NCBI RefSeq assembly: GCF_013363995.1
Contig: NZ_JABWGO010000001.1
Coordinates: forward strand, 1,249,222-1,313,221
Length of the DNA stretch: 64,000 bases
From: Nonomuraea rhodomycinica
Lineage (GTDB): Bacteria > Actinomycetota > Actinomycetes > Streptosporangiales > Streptosporangiaceae
Direction: 5' to 3'
The notes under the pieces were generated by a model, which was not told the DNA's origin, did no database searches, and saw only the letters and a program-made list of their open reading frames with translations. The translations under genes and the position numbers were made by a program. How positions within the stretch are numbered: position 1 is the first letter of the stretch; every line of letters begins with the position of its first letter. Positions 58,477-64,000 of the stretch are shown piece by piece.

Positions 58477-60393
58477 TTACAGCTTCACGGCGGCGTAGAG
58501 GTCGCCGACCTCCTTCAGCGTGAGCGCGCGGACGGTGCCGGGCTTGGTCCGGCCGAGCTTGACCGGCCCGAACTCGATCCTGGCCAGGTCGATGACCCGG
58601 TGGCCGGCCTCCTCCAGCAGGCGCCGCACCACGTGCTTGCGGCCCTCGTGCAGCACGACCTCGACCAACGCCTGCTGGCCGTGCTCCTGAACGATCGTGA
58701 AGCTGTCCACCTTGACCAGGCCGTCCTCCAGCTCGACGCCCTGCTTGAGCCGGCGGCCGAGGTCGCGCGGGATGGGACCCGGCACCTTGGCCCAGTACTT
58801 CTTCTGCACGCCGTAGCTGGGGTGGGTCAGCCGGTTGGCCAGCTCGCCGTCGTTGGTGAGCAGCAGCAGGCCCTCGGTCTCGGTGTCGAGCCGGCCCACG
58901 TGGAACAGGCGCGGGGCCAGCTCCTCGACGTAGTCGGCCAGGCACGGGCGGCCCTGCGGGTCGCTCATGGTGGACACGACGCCGATGGGCTTGTTCAGGG
59001 CGTAGTAGACGAGGTCGGGAGCGGTCGGGATGCGCTTGCCGTCGACGTGGATGATCTGCGTCGCGGGATCGACCTTGGCGCCGAACCTGCGCACGACCTG
59101 GCCGTTCACGGTGACGCGGCCGTCGCCGATCATCTCCTCGCAGGCGCGGCGGCTGGCCACGCCCGCCTGGGCGAGGACCTTCTGCAGGCGCACGCCGCCG
59201 GGGACCTCGGTGGTGTCGCGCTCGTCGGTGTAGCCCTCGGGGTAGAGGTCGGGGTCGCGCAGGGGCTGGCGGGAGGTCTTGAACCGGTCGCGGGGCGCCT
59301 CGCCGCCGCGGCCCGCCGTCTGCGCGCCGCCGCCCGGGCCCCGGTCCGCGCTCCACCGGCCCCGGCCGGCGCCGGAGGACCCTCCGTACGCGCCCTGGCC
59401 GCCGTAGCCGTCCCGCCGCGGGCCGCCCGCGGACGAGGAGCGGCCTCCGGAGGGGCGGCCGATGGTCTGGACGCCGTCGCGGCGGGAGCCACGCGGCTCC
59501 TCGCGGCGGCCGTAGCGGGCGCGGGAAGCGCCGGGGGCCTCCTCACGCCGGCCGCTCCGGTCGGCGCGGAACGAGGGACGGGCGCCGGGCCGCGACTCGG
59601 CGCCGAAGCCGCCGTCACGCCGGTCGGAGCGCGAAGCGCCGCCGCGGTCGTCACGACGGTCGGAACGGAAACCGCCGTCACGGTCGTCACGGCGGTCGGA
59701 ACGGAAACCGCCGTCGCGGTCGTCGCGGCGCTCGGGACGGTAGCCGCCGTCACGACGGTCGGAGCGGAAGCCGGAGCGGGAAGCACCGTCGCGCTCGTCA
59801 CGCCGGTCGGAACGGTAGCCGCCACGGTCGTCGCGGCCGGCGGAGCGGTAGGACGGGCGCTCGTCACGACGGTCGTCACGACGGTCGTCACGGCGGTCGT
59901 CACGGCGGTCCGTGCGATCGTCGCGCCGGTAGGCGCCGCGGGCGTCGGAGCGGTCCGAACGGTAGCCGCCGCGGTCCTCGGACCGGTCCGGACGGTAGCC
60001 GCCGCGGTCGTCACGCCGGTCGTCACGCCTGTCGGAACGGGAGTCGCCCCGGCCGTCGCGCGGGCCGGAGCCGAAGCCGCGACGCTCGGAGCGGAAACCG
60101 TCGCGGTCGTCGCGCCGCTCGGAGCGGAAGCCGCCGTCACGGCCCTCCGAGCGGAAGCCGCCCTCGCGGCCCTCGGAGCGGAAGCCGCCGCGTTCGCCGC
60201 CGGAGCGGTCACGGGAGGGGGAGTCGCCGTACCGGGCGCGGGCGCCGCCGCGATCGGCACGGAGGGAGTCGCGGCCGGAACCGCCGCGGCTGTCGTCGGA
60301 ACGGAAGGCGGGACGCCCGCCGCGGCCACTGAAGCCGCCGGTACGTCCTCGACCGCGTCCATCACCGGACGGGGTGCTGCGCCTGTTGATCAC
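58477..60393 (-). CDS. rluB: RluB-type rRNA pseudouridine synthase with giant Arg/Gly/Asp-rich N-terminus
   Basis: 638 residues from GTG 60393 (GTGA with scpB). The catalytic part is residues about 395-638: S4 domain VRLQKVLAQAGVASRRACEE, then GRLDTETEGLLLLTNDGE with the catalytic Asp. About 350 preceding residues are a disordered repeat of RSDRRDDRDGGF type. It modifies 23S rRNA helix 80-93. The tail is RNA-binding (RGG-like) in composition. Confidence 0.92.
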   Translation of the reverse strand: MINRRSTPSGDGRGRGRTGGFSGRGGRPAFRSDDSRGGSGRDSLRADRGGARARYGDSPSRDRSGGERGGFRSEGREGGFRSEGRDGGFRSERRDDRDGFRSERRGFGSGPRDGRGDSRSDRRDDRRDDRGGYRPDRSEDRGGYRSDRSDARGAYRRDDRTDRRDDRRDDRRDDRRDERPSYRSAGRDDRGGYRSDRRDERDGASRSGFRSDRRDGGYRPERRDDRDGGFRSDRRDDRDGGFRSDRRDDRGGASRSDRRDGGFGAESRPGARPSFRADRSGRREEAPGASRARYGRREEPRGSRRDGVQTIGRPSGGRSSSAGGPRRDGYGGQGAYGGSSGAGRGRWSADRGPGGGAQTAGRGGEAPRDRFKTSRQPLRDPDLYPEGYTDERDTTEVPGGVRLQKVLAQAGVASRRACEEMIGDGRVTVNGQVVRRFGAKVDPATQIIHVDGKRIPTAPDLVYYALNKPIGVVSTMSDPQGRPCLADYVEELAPRLFHVGRLDTETEGLLLLTNDGELANRLTHPSYGVQKKYWAKVPGPIPRDLGRRLKQGVELEDGLVKVDSFTIVQEHGQQALVEVVLHEGRKHVVRRLLEEAGHRVIDLARIEFGPVKLGRTKPGTVRALTLKEVGDLYAAVKL

Positions 60394-61430
60394 TTTGTCG
60401 TCTCCTCGAGATTCTCCACGTCGTCCGGGAGGAACGGAGCCAGCTCGGGGAGCTCGCTGAGGTCCTTCAGTCCCAGACGTTCAAGGAAGTATGAGCTTGT
60501 CCGGTAGAGCACTGCCTGGCTCTCCGGGTCGGTGCCGGCCTCCTCGACCAGCCCCCGCGCGACGAGCGTCCGCATGACGCCGTCGCTGTTCACGCCGCGG
60601 ACCGCGGCGACGCGGGCGCGGCTCACCGGTTGCCGGTAGGCCACGACCGCGAGTGTCTCCAGCGCGGCCTGGGTGAGCCGCGTCTGCTGGCCGTCGCGGA
60701 CGAACCGCTCGACCAGGGGTGCGCAGTCGGCGCGCGTGTAGTAACGCCAGCCGCCCGCGACCTGTCTCAGATCGAAACCCCGCCGGGCTTCGGTGTATTC
60801 CGCCGCCAGCGATCTGAGGGCGGCGGTCACCTCGTGGGTGGGGCGTTCGAGCACCTGCGCCAGCGTCACCTCGGGGACGGGGACGTCCACGACCATGAGG
60901 ATCGCTTCGAGCGCCGCGTGCAGGTCGGGTGCGGGCGCCGCCTCGTCCTCCGGCTCGGCCAGGGACTCCTCCGGCGTGTCCGCCACGCCGCTGAACGGCT
61001 CGGGTCCGGGCGCCGGCTGAGGTACGGGAGCCGGCTCGGACTCGGGCCTCGGCTCGGCTTCCGACACCGGCTCGGCTTCGGACACCGGCTCGGTGGCGGG
61101 GCCCGAGAGGGGCTCGCCGGACGAGGAGGGCTCGGCGGGCTCGGACGGTTCGTACAGCTCGGACGGCTCGGGGGCCTCGCGGGTGGCCGACCGTACCTCG
61201 GGGACAACCGGCTGAACCTCGGGGGTGGCCGGCCGGGTGTCGGCGGCGGCGGCCAGCGCGCCCGGCAGGGTCATCCAGGCCGGCAGCGTCGCCTCCGGCG
61301 ACCTGCGGGGCTGTGGCGGCGCGTCCCCGGCGTGCTCCCCCGCCGATGCGCCGAAGTGGTCCCCCGCCGGCCCGCCGGGGTGGTCACCCGGGTGGTCGTC
61401 CGCGTGCTCGCCGGGGCGGTCGTCACTCAT
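60390..61430 (-). CDS. scpB: Segregation and condensation protein ScpB with acidic N-terminal extension
   Basis: 346 residues from ATG 61430 (8-bp overlap with scpA). ScpB winged helices lie in residues about 175-346 (LHAALEAILMVVDVPVPEV, then LAVVAYRQPVSRARVAAVRG). The N-terminal 170 residues are Pro/Glu/Asp-rich with EPVSEAEPVSEAEP repeats. Forms the SMC complex with ScpA. Confidence 0.93.
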   Translation of the reverse strand: MSDDRPGEHADDHPGDHPGGPAGDHFGASAGEHAGDAPPQPRRSPEATLPAWMTLPGALAAAADTRPATPEVQPVVPEVRSATREAPEPSELYEPSEPAEPSSSGEPLSGPATEPVSEAEPVSEAEPRPESEPAPVPQPAPGPEPFSGVADTPEESLAEPEDEAAPAPDLHAALEAILMVVDVPVPEVTLAQVLERPTHEVTAALRSLAAEYTEARRGFDLRQVAGGWRYYTRADCAPLVERFVRDGQQTRLTQAALETLAVVAYRQPVSRARVAAVRGVNSDGVMRTLVARGLVEEAGTDPESQAVLYRTSSYFLERLGLKDLSELPELAPFLPDDVENLEETTK

Positions 61431-62286
61431 CAGCAGCCTTCTCCGCCTTCTCCGCGCTGAGCGCGCTCTCCTCGTAGTCGTCGCCCACCGCGACGTCGCC
61501 CTCGTCGCTGCCCGTCCAGGTGACGTGCAGGTCACCCAGCGGCTCGACCTGCTCGAAGCTCACCGCCGCCTCGCGGAACAGCTCCAGGACGGCGAGGAAG
61601 CGGGCGATGACCTCGAAGGTGCCGTCACAGTCGGCGACCAGGGCCCGGAAGGTGGCCCGGCGCATGCGCCTGAGGCGCTGGACCAGGATAGCGGCTTGCT
61701 CGCGGACGCTGGCCAGCGGTTGGTAGATGTGGCCGACGGCGACCGTGGGCGGCGCCTTCGGAGTGAACGCCCTGGCGGCGATCCTGGCGAGCTGTTCGGG
61801 GCCGATGCCGAGGATCAGCTCCGGCAGCAGGTCGGCGAAGCGCGGCTCCATCGGCACGGCGCGGGGGTGGCGCAGCGCCTCGTCGGCCATGCGGGCCGCG
61901 AAGACCTTCGCGACCTCCTTGTACGCCTTGTACTGCAGCAGCCGGGCGAACAGCAGGTCGCGGGCCTCCAGCAGCGCGAGGTCCTCCTCGTCCTCGACCT
62001 CGCCGCTGGGCAGCAGCCGGGCCGCCTTGAGGTCGAGCAGGGTGGCCGCGACCAGCAGGAAGTGGCTGGTCTGGTCGAGGTCCCACTCGGGGCCGCGCGA
62101 GCGGATGTAGGAGATGAACTCGTCGGTGACCTTGGACAGGGACACCTCGGTGATGTCGAGCTTGTGCTTGGCGATCAGCCCGAGCAGCAGGTCGAACGGT
62201 CCCTCGAAGACGTCGAGGTGGACCTGGAACCCGGACTTGCCCGCCTGCTCCTCGTCCTGGACGGCGCTCCCCCGCTCTGACGTCAC
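61423..62286 (-). CDS. scpA: Segregation and condensation protein ScpA (kleisin)
   Basis: 287 residues from GTG 62286 (GTGA with parA). HLDVFEGPFDLLLGLIAKHK and ATLLDLKAARLLP are standard. Kleisin that closes the SMC ring with ScpB. Confidence 0.95.
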   Translation of the reverse strand: MTSERGSAVQDEEQAGKSGFQVHLDVFEGPFDLLLGLIAKHKLDITEVSLSKVTDEFISYIRSRGPEWDLDQTSHFLLVAATLLDLKAARLLPSGEVEDEEDLALLEARDLLFARLLQYKAYKEVAKVFAARMADEALRHPRAVPMEPRFADLLPELILGIGPEQLARIAARAFTPKAPPTVAVGHIYQPLASVREQAAILVQRLRRMRRATFRALVADCDGTFEVIARFLAVLELFREAAVSFEQVEPLGDLHVTWTGSDEGDVAVGDDYEESALSAEKAEKAADE

Positions 62287-63224
62287 CTGGCCATTGTGGC
62301 AGGCGCCGGCCAGCGCGAGAGCACTTCGCGGGCCAGCTCACGGTAGGCGCTGGCGCCGAGGGAGGACGGGTCGAAGGTGGTGATCGGCTCACCGGCGACC
62401 GTCGCGTCGGGGAAGCGGACGGTGCGGTTGATCACGGTGTGGAACACCTTGTCGCCGAACGCCTCGACGACGCGGGCCAGCACCTCGCGGCCGTGCAGGG
62501 TGCGGGCGTCATACATGGTCGCCAGCAGGCCCTCGATCTCCAGCTCGTCGTTGAGGCGCTCCTGGACCTTGGAGATGGTGTCCATGAGCAGGGCGACGCC
62601 GCGCAGCGCGAAGAACTCGCACTCCAGCGGCACCATGACGCCGTGGGCGCAGGTGAGCGCGTTGATGGTGAGCAGGCCGAGCGACGGCTGGCAGTCGATG
62701 AGGCAGACGTCGTAGTGCGGCAGCAGCGGCTTGAGCACGCGGCCGAGCACCTGCTCGCGGGCGACCTCGGTGACGAGCTGGACCTCGGCGGCCGACAGGT
62801 CGATGTTGCTGGGCAGCAGGTCGAGGCCCTCGACGCCGGTCTCCAGCAGCACGTCCTCGGCGGTGACGTTGCGCTCCATCAGCAGGTTGTAGACCGTGAG
62901 GTCGAGCTGGAGCGGGTTGATGCCGAGCCCGACGGACAGGGCGCCCTGCGGGTCGAAGTCGACGAGCAGGACCTTGAGGCCGTACTCGACGAGCGCGGCG
63001 CCCAGGTTGATGGTGGTCGTGGTCTTGCCGACCCCGCCCTTCTGGTTGACCATCGCGACGACCCGGGCCGGCCCGTGCACCTCCGGCGGCACGGGTTCCG
63101 GGAACACCGGCCGGGGGCGCCGGGTGGGGCCCAGGTTCACGCCGGTGGAGGGCGTGTCGGTCTTCGTGTCACCCCAGGGGTTGTCGGGGGTCCCCGGGGT
63201 CGAACCGTTGGTCGTCACAGTCAC
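62283..63224 (-). CDS. parA: ParA/Soj-family ATPase
   Basis: 313 residues from GTG 63224, with GGGAGG upstream. Deviant Walker A VNQKGGVGKTTT, then LLVDFDPQGALSVGLG and CLIDCQPSLGLLT. No parB follows; in actinobacteria a second Soj-like gene accompanies scpAB and xerD. May assist chromosome organisation. Confidence 0.93.
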   Translation of the reverse strand: MTVTTNGSTPGTPDNPWGDTKTDTPSTGVNLGPTRRPRPVFPEPVPPEVHGPARVVAMVNQKGGVGKTTTTINLGAALVEYGLKVLLVDFDPQGALSVGLGINPLQLDLTVYNLLMERNVTAEDVLLETGVEGLDLLPSNIDLSAAEVQLVTEVAREQVLGRVLKPLLPHYDVCLIDCQPSLGLLTINALTCAHGVMVPLECEFFALRGVALLMDTISKVQERLNDELEIEGLLATMYDARTLHGREVLARVVEAFGDKVFHTVINRTVRFPDATVAGEPITTFDPSSLGASAYRELAREVLSRWPAPATMAR

Positions 63225-63340
63225 CAGCTCGAACCTCCCTGACGATCCCGAACCGGACCGTCCGGACGGACACTATGGCGTCATCACTAAACGCGGCAAG
63301 GCGGCACGCCGAACCGTGGCACGCCGCAAAAGACTATAGA

Positions 63341-64000
63341 TCACTGCCGGGCGCGGGGGTGCGCGGCGGCGTACACCTCGCGGAGCTTGTCGACCGTGAC
63401 CAGGGTGTAGACCTGGGTGGTCGTCACCGAGGCGTGGCCGAGCAGCTCCTGCACCACCCTAACGTCGGCGCCGCCGTCGATGAGGTGGGTTGCGAAGGAA
63501 TGGCGGAGAACGTGCGGGGAGATCCCGCGGAGTCCGGCTCGTTCGGCGGCGGCCTGCAGCACCTCCCAGGCGCCCTGGCGGGTCAGGCGCCCGCCGCGCG
63601 CGTTGAGGAACACCGCGGGCGTGCCCCGGCCGTGGGCGAGCAGGCCGGGCCGGGCCCGGACGAGGTAGGCGTCGAGCGCCGAACGGGCGTAGCGGCCGAG
63701 CGGGACGATCCTGGTGCGGCCGCCCTTGCCGCGCAGCCGCACCTGGTCCTCCTCCAGGTCGTCGACGGCCAGGCCGACGGCCTCCGAGATGCGCGCGCCC
63801 GTGCCGTACAGGACCTCCAGCAGGGCGCGGTTGCGGAGGGTCAGCGGCGCGCCGTCGGGGCCGGAGGCGGCGATGAGCCGTTCGACCTCGTCGACGGCGA
63901 TCGGCTTGGGCAGCTTGCGCAGCTGGCGCGGCGGGCGCACCTGGTGGGCGGGGTCGTGCGCGGTGACGCCCTCGCGCAGCGCGAAGCGGTGCAGCCCGCG
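63341..64000 (-). CDS. xerD: Site-specific tyrosine recombinase XerD, 5' end cut by window edge
   Basis: The last 219 codons are present. Catalytic residues: Arg in [21 protein letters not shown] (HxxR), [13 protein letters not shown] (His and nucleophile Tyr). The N-terminal core-binding domain is largely outside. Resolves chromosome dimers at dif. Confidence 0.94.
   Translation of the reverse strand, partial: RGLHRFALREGVTAHDPAHQVRPPRQLRKLPKPIAVDEVERLIAASGPDGAPLTLRNRALLEVLYGTGARISEAVGLAVDDLEEDQVRLRGKGGRTRIVPLGRYARSALDAYLVRARPGLLAHGRGTPAVFLNARGGRLTRQGAWEVLQAAAERAGLRGISPHVLRHSFATHLIDGGADVRVVQELLGHASVTTTQVYTLVTVDKLREVYAAAHPRARQ

Noticed and set aside
58114..60507. 797-residue open frame on the plus strand
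   Set aside because: It is the antisense of the rluB repeat region and catalytic domain, rich in Val/Thr/Ala repeats with no family features. The opposite strand has proven motifs.

Overview
The window is very G+C-rich actinobacterial chromosome. Evidence for this is the frequent GTG starts, the many 4-bp ATGA/GTGA gene overlaps, an LprG/P55-type lipoprotein-transporter pair, and a housekeeping right end in the order der-cmk-tyrA-aroH-rluB-scpB-scpA-parA-xerD. The spore-forming, antibiotic-producing actinomycetes outside Streptomyces (for example the Streptosporangiales) are a plausible home, but that is inference; no database search was possible.

Region 1 (1-18.2 kb) is about half of a daunorubicin-type anthracycline cluster, cut at the left edge. 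On the minus strand are the DnrG-like anthrone oxygenase, KS-alpha, KS-beta (chain length factor), a DpsC-like ketosynthase III with Ser in place of Cys, and a DpsD-like acyltransferase. The C-9 ketoreductase and the aromatase/cyclase diverge from them. Post-PKS genes are the DnrC-like aklanonate methyltransferase, a SnoaL/DnrD-like ring cyclase, the start of a DnrK-like O-methyltransferase, an SDR, a glycosyltransferase, an NDP-hexose 2,3-dehydratase, an NTF2-fold protein, and the run ACP-dnrU-dnrV-doxA-drrC. Together they would build and aromatise a decaketide from a non-acetate starter, oxidise, methylate and cyclise it, glycosylate it, oxidise it at C-13/C-14, and protect the host with a UvrA-like DrrC. 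Most deoxysugar genes, dnrP, dnrF, drrAB and the regulators are absent and presumably lie to the left.

Region 2 (18.2-25.6 kb) holds a DUF6790-like membrane protein and a phosphoesterase. It then has a compact RiPP operon: a 49-residue double-glycine precursor, an MvdC/D-like ATP-grasp ligase, a PpiC/SurA-like maturation protein, a tiny HlyD-N-terminus-like membrane anchor and a C39-peptidase ABC exporter. A leucine-carboxyl-methyltransferase-like gene diverges from it. The precursor carries the same 8-residue pattern in leader (TIDDLPFE) and core (TLDDVPYE). This is the most likely undescribed system in the window.

Region 3 (25.6-36.2 kb) is a patchwork. It has short tandem arrays, decayed genes (NERD-domain pseudogene, gene tails), a TetR-SDR-SDR unit, a tautomerase, an ArsR-like regulator divergent from an MFS exporter with an enormous repeat-filled loop, a Ser/Thr kinase, a small secreted two-Cys peptide, and a P450 gene that has lost its I- and K-helices in frame, coupled to an acyltransferase.

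Region 4 (36.3-52.6 kb) is metabolic: dhaKLM, a ThDP enzyme with a cyclase-family hydrolase, a CBS protein, an aminopeptidase P, a MocR regulator, a phosphoesterase, an FAD oxidoreductase, a Sfp-type PPTase that could serve the ACP, a MarR regulator, an LprG/P55 pair, and an archaeal-type aspartyl-tRNA synthetase preceded by a T-box whose specifier reads GAC (Asp). Region 5 (52.6-64 kb) is core genome.

A theme across the window is short in-frame GC-rich tandem repeats added at protein termini and domain linkers (acyltransferase, KSIII, PpiC-like, MFS, DhaL, TyrA, ScpB, RluB), together with intergenic 17-30 bp arrays.
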